DNA from: Paracoccus methylarcula
GTDB taxonomy: Bacteria > Pseudomonadota > Alphaproteobacteria > Rhodobacterales > Rhodobacteraceae
DNA length: 64,000 nt
Reading direction: 5' to 3'
NCBI RefSeq assembly: GCF_003007735.2
Contig: NZ_PXNQ02000005.1
Coordinates: 236,032-300,031 of the forward strand
Shown: positions 8,148-17,404 of the stretch, piece after piece
Layout of the letters: each line of letters begins with the position of its first letter
How positions within the stretch are numbered: position 1 is the first letter of the stretch
Program-made: the position numbers and the translations under genes
The notes under the pieces: model-generated
The model's input: only the letters and a program-made list of their open reading frames with translations
The model's database searches: none
Told to the model about the DNA's origin: nothing

Positions 8148-9241
8148 AACCGATACGTTTAGGCATGGTCGGCGGTGGCAGCGGGGCTTTCATCGGCGCG
8201 ATCCACCGCATCGCCGCCCGGATGGACGGGCATTACCAGATCGTCGCGGGTGCTCTCTCGTCGGATCCCGAGCGGGCGGCGGCAAGCGCGGCGGAACTGG
8301 GGCTGGATCGCAGCTATGCCGATTTCAACGAGATGGCGCAGGCCGAGGCCGCCCGCGAGGACGGGATCGAGGCCGTCAGCATCGTGACGCCGAACCATCT
8401 GCACGCGGCCCCGGCCATCGCCTTCCTGAACGCGGGCATTCACGTCATCTGCGACAAGCCCCTGACCGCGACGCCCGAGCAGGCGCAGGCCCTGGCCGAA
8501 GCGGTCCGGGCATCGCGCGTGCGATTCTTCCTGACCCATAATTATTGCGCCTTGCCCATGGTGCGCGAAGCCCGCGCATTGGTTGCAGAGGGGGCCCTCG
8601 GGCAAATCCGGCTGGTGCAGGCCGAGTATCTGCAGGGCTGGCTGACCGACGAGGTGGACAACAAGCAGGCCGCGTGGCGCACAGATCCGGCGCAGGCCGG
8701 GGCGGGAGCGCTTGGCGATATCGGGACACATGCGTGGCAATTGGCGCAATTCGTCACCGGCTACACGCCCAGCCATCTGTCGGCCGAGGTATCCAGCATC
8801 GTTCCGGGGCGTCCTATCGACGACGACGCGCGCGTGTCGCTGCGTTATGCCTCTGGCGCCAAGGGCGGGCTCTGGGCCAGCCAGGTCGCCGTGGGGCAGG
8901 AAAACGGGTTGTCGTTACGGCTGTTCGGGACCGAGGCGGCGCTGGAGTGGCGCTTGCAGGAAAGCGAAAGGCTGATCCTGACGCCCAAGGACGGCCCGGC
9001 GCAAATCCTGACGCGGGCGCAGGATCGTTCCGCCTCCTATCGCACCCCGCCGGGCCATCCCGAGGGCTATCTGGAAGGTTTCGCCAATCTCTACAGCGAT
9101 ATCGCCGCGATCATCCGGGGCGACACCACCGATCAGGATCGCGTGCCGGGATTGATGGCGGGGCTGTCGGGGATGAGCTTCATCGCGGCGGCCAAGGCAT
9201 CATCCGCACAGGATGGTGCCTGGGTCGAACTGGGCGAATGA
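8144..9241 (+). CDS. Gfo/Idh/MocA-family NAD(P)-dependent oxidoreductase
   Basis: A 365-residue dehydrogenase. [15 protein letters not shown] (residues 7-21) is the dinucleotide site, CDKPLTAT (about 103-110) is the EKP-like motif carrying the catalytic lysine, and [13 protein letters not shown] matches the conserved G-D-x-G-x-H-x-x-D-like region of the family. It would oxidise or reduce a sugar or polyol taken up by the ABC transporter encoded next. The start overlaps the preceding stop (ATGA at 8144), indicating translational coupling. Inositol-type or rare-sugar pathways often carry the same pair of enzymes. Confidence 0.88.
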   Translation: MKPIRLGMVGGGSGAFIGAIHRIAARMDGHYQIVAGALSSDPERAAASAAELGLDRSYADFNEMAQAEAAREDGIEAVSIVTPNHLHAAPAIAFLNAGIHVICDKPLTATPEQAQALAEAVRASRVRFFLTHNYCALPMVREARALVAEGALGQIRLVQAEYLQGWLTDEVDNKQAAWRTDPAQAGAGALGDIGTHAWQLAQFVTGYTPSHLSAEVSSIVPGRPIDDDARVSLRYASGAKGGLWASQVAVGQENGLSLRLFGTEAALEWRLQESERLILTPKDGPAQILTRAQDRSASYRTPPGHPEGYLEGFANLYSDIAAIIRGDTTDQDRVPGLMAGLSGMSFIAAAKASSAQDGAWVELGE

Positions 9242-10721
9242 CGATCCTGCGCTGCAGGATGTCTCGAAAAGCTTCGGTCCCATCGAGGTTCTACACAATG
9301 TTGACCTAGCCCTTGAACCGGGAGAAGTTCACGCGCTGATCGGCGAGAACGGCGCGGGCAAATCGACGATCATGAAGATCCTCGGCGGGTTCCTGGACCC
9401 GACCGGGGGGCATGTCTTGCTGAACGGTCAACCGGTGGCTTTCGGCAGTGGCCCCGAGGCCGAGGCGGCGGGAATCGTCGTCATCCACCAGGAATTCAAC
9501 CTTGCGCCCGATCTTTCGGTTGCCGCCAACATGTTCCTGGGGCGCGAGATCGGCGGTTGGCGGCTGGATCACGCTGCCATGCGCAAGCAGACAGCAGCGC
9601 TGCTGGAACGGCTGCACAGCCCTATCGCACCGGAAGCCCGGATCCGCGAATTGTCGGTTCCCGACCGCCAGATGGTCGAGATCGGCAAGGCCCTGTCGCG
9701 CAATGCCCGTGTCCTGATCATGGACGAGCCAAGCGCCGTGCTGACCCATCGCGAGGTCGGCACTCTTTACGAGCAGATCGACCGCTTGCGGGCCGAGGGT
9801 GTGGCGATCCTCTATTGCTCGCACCGGCTGGACGAGGTCGCGCATCTGGCCGACCGCATAACGGTATTGCGTGACGGCAGCGTCGTGCGCCGTGCCATGC
9901 GCGGGGAGTTGGACGAGGACAGCATGGCCGCCGCCATGGTCGGGCGCGAATTGCAGGATTTCTACCCGCCCAAGGGCCAGCCATCCGACGAATCCGCGCT
10001 GGAGGTCAGTGGCCTGAGCATTCCGGGAAAGGTCCGCGATGTCGGCTTCACCCTGCGCAAGGGCGAGGTGCTGGGCATTGCCGGGCTGGTCGGCTCCGGA
10101 CGGACCGAACTGGCCGAGGGGCTGGTCGGTCTGCGCGCTGCCAGCGGTGAGATCCGGGTGAATGGCCAGCCCGTTGCAATCAATAACCTGCGTGATGCTT
10201 TCGCCTCCGGGCTTGCCTATCTGACCGAGGATCGCAAGGAAGCGGGCCTTCTGCTGGACAAGGGGCTGCGCGAGAACCTGACGCTGGCCACGTTGGAGCG
10301 TTTCGGCAGGTTCCGGCTGGATACCGCGGCCGAGGACGCCGCACTGGACAAGGCGACCGGGGATTTCGACATCCGTGCCCCGCGCCGCGACATGGTGGCT
10401 GGCAAGCTGTCGGGCGGAAACCAGCAAAAACTGCTTCTCGCCAAGACCATGCTGCCCGATCCGCAGATCATCATCATCGACGAGCCGACACGCGGCATAG
10501 ATGTCGGCACCAAGAGCCAGATCTACGCTTTCATCCGCAATCTCTCGGCGGAAGGCCGCAGTGTGATCGTCATCAGCAGCGAAATGACCGAGGTGATCGG
10601 CCTTTCCGACCGCGTGCTTGTGATGCGCGAGGGGCGGCTGGCGGGACAGGTCGAAGGGGACAGCATGACCGAAGACAATATCGTACGCCTCGCCATGGGC
10701 GTTTCCGGAGAGGCCGCATGA
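9213..10721 (+). CDS. sugar ABC transporter ATPase, RbsA/MglA type (start probably frameshifted)
   Basis: A tandem two-domain ATPase. The first half has GENGAGKST and the Q-loop region IHQEFNLAPDLSV; the second has the degenerate Walker A GLVGSGRTE, signature LSGGNQQK and Walker B IIIIDEP. It energises import of a monosaccharide. The open frame begins at ATG 9213, 29 bases inside the previous gene and without a ribosome site. A coupled ATG at 9238 (ATGA) is in another frame; adding one G near 9243 would give MTDPALQDVSKSFGP, so I believe the true start is 9238 and one base is missing. The next gene overlaps by four bases. Confidence 0.88.
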   Translation: MVPGSNWANDDPALQDVSKSFGPIEVLHNVDLALEPGEVHALIGENGAGKSTIMKILGGFLDPTGGHVLLNGQPVAFGSGPEAEAAGIVVIHQEFNLAPDLSVAANMFLGREIGGWRLDHAAMRKQTAALLERLHSPIAPEARIRELSVPDRQMVEIGKALSRNARVLIMDEPSAVLTHREVGTLYEQIDRLRAEGVAILYCSHRLDEVAHLADRITVLRDGSVVRRAMRGELDEDSMAAAMVGRELQDFYPPKGQPSDESALEVSGLSIPGKVRDVGFTLRKGEVLGIAGLVGSGRTELAEGLVGLRAASGEIRVNGQPVAINNLRDAFASGLAYLTEDRKEAGLLLDKGLRENLTLATLERFGRFRLDTAAEDAALDKATGDFDIRAPRRDMVAGKLSGGNQQKLLLAKTMLPDPQIIIIDEPTRGIDVGTKSQIYAFIRNLSAEGRSVIVISSEMTEVIGLSDRVLVMREGRLAGQVEGDSMTEDNIVRLAMGVSGEAA

Positions 10722-11689
10722 GCAAACCCGATCTTCACACTCTCGGCCCGCTGGTCGCGCTGATTGCCCTGATCGTGCTGGGCGCGTTGCTGAACCCCGC
10801 CTTTCTCGCGCCGGGCAATATCACCAATGTGCTGGCGCGCTCGGCTTTCATCGGCCTTATCGCTGTCGGGATGACCTTTGTCATTACCGCCGGAGGGCTG
10901 GACCTGTCGGTCGGCTCGATGGCGGCCTTCCTGGCCGGAATCGCCATCATCGCCATGAATGCCGCCCTGCCGGGAATGGGCGAGAACTGGGGCACGATCC
11001 TGGTTGGCATGGGGGTGGCGGTGCTTGGTGGGCTGGTCGCCGGTTACCTGAATGGCGCGCTGATCACCAAGGCGCGGATCGAGCCCTTCATCGTGACCCT
11101 GGGCACCATGGGGATCTTCCGTTCGCTGGTGACATGGCTGGCGGATGGCGGCACGCTCAGCCTCGATTACGGGCTGCGCACGCTGTATCGGCCCGTCTAT
11201 TACGGCGGTATCGGCTGGATCACATGGCCGATCATCACCTTTGCCCTTGTTGCCTTCGCAGGCGAATGGATCATGCAGCACAGCCGGTTCGGGCGGCATG
11301 TCGAGGCCATCGGCTCGAACGACCGGGTGGCGCGCTATTCGGCCATCGACGTGAACCGTATCCGGCTGATGACCTATATGCTGCTGGGCCTGCTTGTTGG
11401 GGTGGCGACGGTGCTTTACGTGCCGCGCCTCGGTTCGGCCTCGGGCTCGACCGGGGTGCTGTGGGAGCTGGAGGCGATCGCCGCCGTCATTATCGGCGGC
11501 ACCGCGCTCAAGGGCGGCACGGGGCGTGTCTGGGGCACGGTCGTGGGCGTGCTGATCCTGTCGCTGATCGACAATATTCTCAACCTTGCCGACCTGGTCA
11601 GCCCCTATCTCAACGGGGCGATCCAGGGGGTCATTATTGTTCTTGCTGTGATCCTGCAGCGGGAGAAACGCACCGCGGAGGAGCGGTAA
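10718..11689 (+). CDS. sugar ABC transporter permease, RbsC type
   Basis: A 323-residue permease of the ribose/xylose/galactoside class with about nine to ten helices. The family-typical stretches ITAGGLDLSVGSMAA (about residues 56-70) and IIGGTALKGGTGRVWGTVVG near residue 260 are present. It overlaps the ATPase stop by ATGA and precedes the binding protein after 17 bases containing GGGAGGAATAAAA. It forms the membrane channel of the importer under LacI control. Confidence 0.9.
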   Translation: MSKPDLHTLGPLVALIALIVLGALLNPAFLAPGNITNVLARSAFIGLIAVGMTFVITAGGLDLSVGSMAAFLAGIAIIAMNAALPGMGENWGTILVGMGVAVLGGLVAGYLNGALITKARIEPFIVTLGTMGIFRSLVTWLADGGTLSLDYGLRTLYRPVYYGGIGWITWPIITFALVAFAGEWIMQHSRFGRHVEAIGSNDRVARYSAIDVNRIRLMTYMLLGLLVGVATVLYVPRLGSASGSTGVLWELEAIAAVIIGGTALKGGTGRVWGTVVGVLILSLIDNILNLADLVSPYLNGAIQGVIIVLAVILQREKRTAEER

Positions 11690-11706
11690 AACCGGGAGGA
11701 ATAAAA

Positions 11707-12667
11707 ATGAAACGCAGGAACCTGATGAAAGCTGCCGCATTGATGGCGGTGATCGGGCTGTCCGCCGGAGCTGCTACGGCACAGGAGGCCGAGAAGAAGG
11801 TGATCGGTGTGTCGATCCCGTCTGCAACGCATGGATTCATGGGCGGGCTGAACTGGCATGCGCAGGATACGATCAAGCGCTTGGGTGAAACTATCCCAAC
11901 CTCGAATTCGTGCTGGCGACGGCAGGGGATCCCGCCAAGCAGGTCAACGATATCGAGGACATGATGGCCACCCGCAACATCGATGGGCTCGTGGTTCTGC
12001 CTTTTGAATCAGAGCCCCTGACCGCGCCGGTCGCCGCCGTGAAAGAGGCGGGCAAATTCGTGACCGTCGTGGATCGCGGGTTGAGCCAGGAAGGGATCGA
12101 GGATCTCTATGTTGCCGGTGACAACACCGCTTTCGGTCGCGTCGCGGGCGAGTATTTCAGGGACAATCTCGAACCCGGCTCGAAGATCGTGGTGCTGCGC
12201 GGCATCCCGACCACGCTGGACAATGAGCGGGTCGAGGCGTTCCAGGCCGCTTTGGAGGGCTCGGAAGTCGAGATCCTCAGTATGGAACACGGCAACTGGA
12301 ACCGTGACGATGCCTTTACGGTGATGCAGGACTTCCTGTCTAAATACCCAGAAATCAACGCAGTATGGGCGGCTGACGACGATATGGCCATCGGTGTGCT
12401 CGAAGCCATCGCGGCAGCCGGGCGCGAGGACGAGATGTGGGTGATCGGCGGCGCGGGATGAAAGAGATCGTCAAGCGGATCATGGATGGCGACCCGCAAC
12501 TGCCGGTGAACGTGACCTATCCGCCGGCGCTGATTTCCTCGGCGATCGAGATGACGGCATTGAATTTCGTGTCGAACGCGCCGATGACCGGGCGGTTCAT
12601 CATCGGCTCGCAGCTGATCACCCCCGAGAACGCCAAGCAGTTCCACTTCCCCGACAGCCCATTCTGA
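11707..12667 (+). pseudogene. sugar ABC transporter substrate-binding protein, two 1-base frame breaks
   Basis: The protein starts at ATG 11707 with a signal peptide (MKRRNLMKAAALMAVIGLSA...ATA) and reads KVIGVSIPSATHGFMGGLNW in the first frame, continues from about 11889 in a second (PNLEFVLATAGDPAKQVNDI), and from 12458 in a third (MKEIVKRIMDGDPQLPVNVT). Both junctions are repaired by one added base, an A near 11890 and a G in the GGG at 12455-12457. Restored, it is a type 1 periplasmic sugar-binding protein of about 320 residues that would deliver substrate to the adjacent permease. The intact reading on both sides of each break argues for sequencing error, not decay. Confidence 0.85.
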
Positions 12668-12679
12668 TCGCAACCGAGT

Positions 12680-12708
12680 CCGTGGCCGGCCCTTTCGGCT
12701 GGCCACGG
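12680..12708 (+). terminator. hairpin terminator after sugar ABC operon
   Basis: CCGTGGCC (12680-12687) pairs with GGCCACGG (12701-12708), an 8-bp stem 12 bases after the binding-protein stop. No long U-run follows, but the position fits the end of the operon. Confidence 0.55.
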
Positions 12709-12786
12709 CATGGCTTCGTTAATGATTTCCCTTCATTCGCGACTTGGTCTAGAGCGTGACGGCAACTCACGCCGGAGGCCCGCCCC

Positions 12787-13665
12787 ATGTATACCGTTTC
12801 GCTGATCGCCGCGCCGAAGCTTGCCAATCTGCAGACCGGACTGCTCAACGAACTGGCGAGGCGCTGGCAGGGCGGCACGGCGCGCTGGCTCAATCCCGGG
12901 ATTGCGGCCGAATTCGACATCCCGGCCATGCCCGGGGATCTCGACCAGGTTTGGGGGGATTTGCAGACAATCGGGCTGGATCTTGTCATCCAGCCTCGCA
13001 GCGGGCGGCGCAAGAAGATCCTGCTGGCGGATATGGATTCGACCATGATCGAGCAGGAATGCATCGACGAGCTGGCCGATATGGCCGGCGTGGGCGCGCG
13101 GGTCGCCGAGATCACCTCCCGCGCGATGAATGGCGAGCTGAATTTCCACGAGGCGCTGGTCGAGCGGGTCGGCCTGCTGGCGGGGCTGCGGGAAACCGTC
13201 ATAGGCGAGGTGCTGAAGACACGGATCACCCTTGCTCCGGGCGGGCGGGAACTGGTCGCCACGATGCGCGCGAATGGTGCTTATACTGCGCTGGTCTCTG
13301 GCGGGTTCACGGCATTCACCCGGGAGGTGGCGCAATGGCTGGGTTTCGACGAGCATCGTGCCAATACGCTCTTGGCCGAGGACGGGGTGCTGACCGGCCA
13401 TGTCGCCCTGCCGGTGCTGGGGCGGGAGGCCAAGACCGAGGCGCTGGAAGAGATCACCGCCGCGCGCGGCCTGGCATTCGGGGATGTGCTTGCCGTGGGG
13501 GATGGCGCGAATGACCTGGGCATGCTGCAACGGGCCGGGGCGGGCGTGGCGCTGCATGCCAAGCCTGCGGTCGCCGCGCAGGCGGGGGTCCGGATCAATC
13601 ACGGTGATCTGACAGCGCTGTTGTATCTGCAGGGCTATTCAGCGGCGGATTTCGTTACGGGCTGA
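12787..13665 (+). CDS. serB: phosphoserine phosphatase SerB
   Basis: SerB dephosphorylates O-phospho-L-serine in the last step of serine synthesis. The 292-residue HAD-family enzyme has a regulatory N-terminal part (about residues 1-75), then LLADMDSTMIEQE with nucleophile Asp82 and acid/base Asp84, SGGF for phosphate binding, and GDGANDLGML for Mg2+. Length and layout match alphaproteobacterial SerB. The ATG at 12787 follows GGAGGCCCGCCCC. Its 3' end overlaps the convergent nitronate monooxygenase gene by 11 bases. Confidence 0.93.
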   Translation: MYTVSLIAAPKLANLQTGLLNELARRWQGGTARWLNPGIAAEFDIPAMPGDLDQVWGDLQTIGLDLVIQPRSGRRKKILLADMDSTMIEQECIDELADMAGVGARVAEITSRAMNGELNFHEALVERVGLLAGLRETVIGEVLKTRITLAPGGRELVATMRANGAYTALVSGGFTAFTREVAQWLGFDEHRANTLLAEDGVLTGHVALPVLGREAKTEALEEITAARGLAFGDVLAVGDGANDLGMLQRAGAGVALHAKPAVAAQAGVRINHGDLTALLYLQGYSAADFVTG

Positions 13666-14662
13666 TCGCCGCTACTGTCTCGGCCGCGGGGCGAGCGATG
13701 GCGCTTGCCCCGCCCGTGCCTGCCCAGAAAGCGCCGTAACCCGTTTCTCCCGCCACCAGCGACGCCGCGTTCAGCGCCTTTCCGGCATCATAGGCAATCG
13801 GGTAATCCGCTGCATCCGTCCCATCGATCGCCGTGAACAGATTTTCCATGCCGCGCGCCGGGCGGCCCGAGATCGCGCGGGTCATGGCTGTCCTGCCATT
13901 GGCCAGCGCCATCCGATGCGCCGCCGAGGTCGCGGCCTCGGGAGCCAGCAGGAAGGCCGTCCCGCATTGCGCCGCCACTGCTCCGGCCTCCATCGCCTTC
14001 CGCGCATCCTCACGGGTCATGATCCCGCCCGCCGCGATCACCGGCAGGCCCAGCCCGGTCAACCGGCGGATCAGCGGCAGGGTTTCGAGGCGCTCGTCCC
14101 GGGTATCGGGATCGAACATGCCGCGATGCCCGCCCGCCTGCCATCCCTGCGCGACGATCCCGTCCAGCCCGGCTTCCGCGATGGCCCGTCCTTCGGTCTC
14201 ACTGGTCGCGGTGGCCAGCAATACGGCGCCGGTGGCCCGCAACGCCTGCAACTGCGCAGGTTCGGGCAGGCCGAAGTGAAAGCTGATTGCTGCCGGGCGC
14301 GCCTCGATCAGCGTGGCCAGCATGGCAGGGCTGGCGCGGAAACTTTCATAGATCTCGGCCAACCGGTCCGGCGGAGCGCTGCCGAAACGCTCGAATTCCG
14401 GTCGCAGACGGTCCAGCCATGCCGCCTCGCGTGCATGGTCGCGGCGGGCGGGCCGATGGCAGAACAAATTCACCGCAAAGGGCCGTGCGGTCAGCGCCCG
14501 TGTCTTCGAGATCGCCTCTTTCGCCCCCGGGATATCCAGTGCCCCCAGGGCCACGGAACCCAACCCGCCTGCTTCGCTTACCGCCGCCGCCAATTCCGGT
14601 GTCGAGACGCCCGCCATCGGCGCCTGTATCAGCGGATGCCGCATATCCAACCGGTCCAGCAT
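13655..14662 (-). CDS. nitronate monooxygenase family flavoprotein (NPD-like)
   Basis: A 335-residue FMN TIM-barrel enzyme. The N-terminus RHPLIQAPMAGVSTPELAAA, the middle GWQAGGHRG with the conserved histidine, and PVIAAGGIMTREDA plus GTAFLLAPEA are hallmarks of the 2-nitropropane dioxygenase/nitronate monooxygenase family, which oxidises toxic nitronates such as propionate-3-nitronate. I use ATG 14662 after GGGAGAAAGATCC; the longer open frame upstream crosses a repeat element. The physiological substrate is unproven. Confidence 0.88.
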   Translation of the reverse strand: MLDRLDMRHPLIQAPMAGVSTPELAAAVSEAGGLGSVALGALDIPGAKEAISKTRALTARPFAVNLFCHRPARRDHAREAAWLDRLRPEFERFGSAPPDRLAEIYESFRASPAMLATLIEARPAAISFHFGLPEPAQLQALRATGAVLLATATSETEGRAIAEAGLDGIVAQGWQAGGHRGMFDPDTRDERLETLPLIRRLTGLGLPVIAAGGIMTREDARKAMEAGAVAAQCGTAFLLAPEAATSAAHRMALANGRTAMTRAISGRPARGMENLFTAIDGTDAADYPIAYDAGKALNAASLVAGETGYGAFWAGTGGASAIARPAAETVAAISP

Positions 14663-14672
14663 GGATCTTTCT

Positions 14673-14726
14673 CCCTTCTTCTTCATGCAAATATCCCACG
14701 GGGGTGCGGGGGTGTGAAACCCCCGC
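14673..14726 (-). repeat. dispersed repeat with hairpin, copy 1
   Basis: On the minus strand a hairpin (14706-14726, GCGGGGG...CCCCCGC) is followed by the core GGATATTTGCATGAAGAAGA. The same core occurs at 35190-35209 and, as a close variant, at 49211-49240. This copy ends next to the ribosome site of the nitronate monooxygenase gene, so it lies in that gene's leader. Confidence 0.7.
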
Positions 14727-14805
14727 CTTGCCGCAGTCTTTACAACATCCGCCAAGAGGCGCATTGCCCGGCGCGAAACCGATCCCCTGTTACCGGACAT
14801 CCTTC

Positions 14806-15462
14806 ATGCTCGACATGTCATTCGATCTTGTCATGGTCCTGCTTGCCGCGGGATTCGTCGCCGGATTCGTCGACGCCATCGCCGGTGGCGGGGGATTGAT
14901 CACGGTGCCGGCGCTGATGCTGGCCGGCGTGCCGCCGGCGCAGGCTTTGGCGACCAACAAGGTGCAGGGGGTGTTCGGCTCGGCGACGGCGGCGATCAGC
15001 TATGCGCGCCGTGGATTGGTCGATCCGCGGACGCAATGGCGGGCCGCGCTGATCGCGGGGCTTGGCGGGATCGCGGGGGCGGCGCTGGTTACATACCTGC
15101 CGACCGACGGCCTGCGGTTGGGACTGCCGGTGATCCTGATCGGCTTCTATGACGGGCTGGTGGGGCCGGGGGCGGGATCGTTCTACATGATCGCCTTCGT
15201 GACGCTTGCCGGATATGGCGTGCTGAAGGCGACCGCCCATACCAAGCTTTTGAACCTGTTCTCCAACCTGGGAGGATTGCTGAGCTTCGCGCTGATCGGG
15301 CAGCCATTATGGCTGCTGGGGATCATGATGGGGATAGCGCAGATCGCGGGCGCGGCCCTGGGGGCAAGGCTGGCCGCGCGGATCGGTGCCCGGCTGATCA
15401 AGCCGCTACTGGTCCTGACATCGGGCGCGCTGGCATTACGCCTGATCTGGGACATGGTCTGA
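14806..15462 (+). CDS. TSUP-family (TauE/SafE) membrane permease with internal deletion
   Basis: The two family signatures are present: AGFVDAIAGGGGLITVPALM near residue 20 and GFYDGLVGPGAGSFYMIAF near 110. TSUP proteins move sulfite, sulfoacetate or related anions across the inner membrane. At 218 residues it is shorter than the usual 245-260. The segment linking the halves is missing: LGLPVILI runs straight into GFYDG, where relatives have roughly 35-40 more residues including a helix. The loss is in frame. Topology would be disturbed, so the protein may not work, or this may be an assembly collapse. Confidence 0.8.
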   Translation: MLDMSFDLVMVLLAAGFVAGFVDAIAGGGGLITVPALMLAGVPPAQALATNKVQGVFGSATAAISYARRGLVDPRTQWRAALIAGLGGIAGAALVTYLPTDGLRLGLPVILIGFYDGLVGPGAGSFYMIAFVTLAGYGVLKATAHTKLLNLFSNLGGLLSFALIGQPLWLLGIMMGIAQIAGAALGARLAARIGARLIKPLLVLTSGALALRLIWDMV

Positions 15463-15624
15463 AACGAGCATTCCGGGCGGTCAGACCGGGGATGCGTGAG
15501 GCGGAGTGGCGGGCCGGCACCCGCTCTGCCAAGGGATGCCGGCCGAACGGTATCCAGAGGGCGATTGGGGGCGTGGCCCTCATGGCGGTATTCAAACAGA
15601 AAAATGCGTCGGATTCGTGACGTA

Positions 15625-16611
15625 TCAGCCGGGAAATCCCGGCGCGGTCCGCATTTCTCCGGTGACGATGCCGCGCCAGTTCCGGATCGGGCCGGTCAGA
15701 TAGGTCGATACCACCGGATCGTCCCGGTCCAGCACCTGCAGATGCAGCAGCAGCGCAACGATTGCCGCTTCGCTGGCACGGCTGGCACCGTCCTGCGCCT
15801 TGAGCGCGATGCCCAGCCCCTGTTCGGGCAGGATGGCGACGAAAACGCCTTCGGCGCCGGTCTTGACCGCGACCTTGCCACGCATCGCGCGCATCAGGCT
15901 GGTACAGGCACGCCCCTCGCCCGCGACCATTTCCGGATGAGCGCGCATCGCGTCGGTCAGGCGCCGCATCGCCTGCCCCCTCCGGTCGCCGCCGGAACTG
16001 GCGAATGCGGCCATCGCACTGGCCAGCCCGGTGAGGCTGCAAGCATGGTTTGGTGCCGAGCAGCCATCGATGCCGTAACCGGGGCTGTCCTCGCCGGTGA
16101 CCTCCTCGAAGGCGGCTTTCGCGGCCTTCTGCACCGGGTGGTCGGGCTCGACATATTCCGGCCCGCCGCCCAGATGCCGGTTGAGGGTCAGGAAACCGGC
16201 ATGCTTGCCCGAGCAGTTGTTATGCCGCTGGTCCGGCTTCTGGTCCGAACAGGTCAGGCGGCGGTTTTCCTCCGTGTCCTTGGGCATGTGGCAGCCGCAG
16301 CGCAGATCCGTTTCCTGCAGGTCAAGCGCGGTCAGCCAGCGATCGACCGCCTCGACGTGAATATGGGCGCCGTTATGGCTGGCGCAGGCCAGGGCAAGCT
16401 GGCGGTCGCTGAGGCCTGCGGCATCCGCGGCGCCGCTTTCCACCAGCGGCAATGCCTGGATCATCTTGCAGGAGGATCGCGGGAATATCACCTCGCCCGG
16501 GCTGCCCCAGGCCTCGACCACCCCGGCGCTGTCGCAGATCACGGCATGGCCCAGATGAAGGCTCTCGCGCCGGTCTCCGCGCCATAGCTCGATCATTTCA
16601 GCCGCTCGCAT
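15625..16611 (-). CDS. L-asparaginase II, Rhizobium etli type
   Basis: A 328-residue enzyme that hydrolyses asparagine to aspartate and ammonia. It belongs to the thermolabile/R. etli asparaginase family, unrelated in fold to the E. coli enzymes. Conserved segments include PRSSCKM (about residues 44-50, the Ser-x-x-Lys pair), NNCSGKHAGFL, and GIDGCSAPNHA. The start at 16611 is followed by a second possible Met five residues in. No partner gene is obvious; the neighbours are TSUP and IalB genes in other orientations. Confidence 0.9.
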   Translation of the reverse strand: MRAAEMIELWRGDRRESLHLGHAVICDSAGVVEAWGSPGEVIFPRSSCKMIQALPLVESGAADAAGLSDRQLALACASHNGAHIHVEAVDRWLTALDLQETDLRCGCHMPKDTEENRRLTCSDQKPDQRHNNCSGKHAGFLTLNRHLGGGPEYVEPDHPVQKAAKAAFEEVTGEDSPGYGIDGCSAPNHACSLTGLASAMAAFASSGGDRRGQAMRRLTDAMRAHPEMVAGEGRACTSLMRAMRGKVAVKTGAEGVFVAILPEQGLGIALKAQDGASRASEAAIVALLLHLQVLDRDDPVVSTYLTGPIRNWRGIVTGEMRTAPGFPG

Positions 16612-16764
16612 CGCGATTTCCCCCTGACAATTGCGCGATTTTACGCATGTTCCCCTTTTTCATGCGGTGATTTTCGTTATCCTGTCCACAGGTGGTTGAA
16701 AAGACCAACGCAATCGGGAAAAGAACGTCGAACTGAGCGGCGAAACATGGCAGGAGACCAGAGC

Positions 16765-17289
16765 ATGAAGAATATCACGCTGCGCGGCATGGCCGCAGTC
16801 GCACTCCTGATGGCTGGGCTGGGGACAGCGGGCGCACAGGAATCCAACAATGTCGTTGCGACCGAAGGGGACTGGACCGTGTTCGCGGCAACGGATCCGC
16901 AGGAATGCTGGGCCGTGTCGCCTCCGAAATCCACGGTGAACACTGATTCGGATGGCAGTCCCAAGGAAGTGACCCGTGGCGATATCCGCCTCTATGTCGC
17001 TTACCGCCCGGGTCAGAACGGTGAAGTGTCCTTTACCGGCGGTTATCCCTTTGCGCCCGACTCGACGGTCGAACTTGATGTGGGTGGACAGAAATTCAAC
17101 CTGTTCACCGAGGGTGAGAGCGCCTGGACCGGCAGCCCCGAGGAGGATCAGAAACTGATCGGTGCGCTGCGGGCAGGGTCGAATGCGACGATCACCGGCC
17201 GGTCGTCGCGCGGCACGGTTACCAAGGACACTTTCAGTCTTTCGGGCATCACCGCCGCGACCAATACCGCGAAAGAGCGCTGCCAGTAA
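16765..17289 (+). CDS. IalB-family exported protein (invasion-associated locus B)
   Basis: A 174-residue protein with a signal peptide (MKNITLRGMAAVALLMAGLG, cleaved near AGA-QE). The mature part has the IalB pattern: DWTVFAATDPQECWAVSPP near the start, a glycine-rich beta region, AGSNATITGRSSRGTVTKDTF, and a final Cys that may bond to the earlier one. In Bartonella the family contributes to erythrocyte invasion; in free-living bacteria its role is unclear. ATG 16765 follows CAGGAGACCAGAGC. A hairpin after the stop suggests a single-gene unit. Confidence 0.85.
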   Translation: MKNITLRGMAAVALLMAGLGTAGAQESNNVVATEGDWTVFAATDPQECWAVSPPKSTVNTDSDGSPKEVTRGDIRLYVAYRPGQNGEVSFTGGYPFAPDSTVELDVGGQKFNLFTEGESAWTGSPEEDQKLIGALRAGSNATITGRSSRGTVTKDTFSLSGITAATNTAKERCQ

Positions 17290-17312
17290 GGCAGCGAAGA
17301 CAGTTTGATCAC

Positions 17313-17331
17313 GCAGGGCCGGCGGTCCTGC
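17313..17331 (+). terminator. hairpin after IalB-family gene
   Basis: GCAGGGCC pairs with GGTCCTGC (one G-U pair) over a 3-base loop, 23 bases after the stop. A second GGGGCC/GGCCCC pairing follows immediately. No clear U-run. Confidence 0.4.
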
Positions 17332-17404
17332 GCGGGGCCTGTTGATTTACGGCCCCGTTTCGCTTATGTGCGGGTCCTTCAATCAATTTGCCGGTGACCC
17401 CGAT

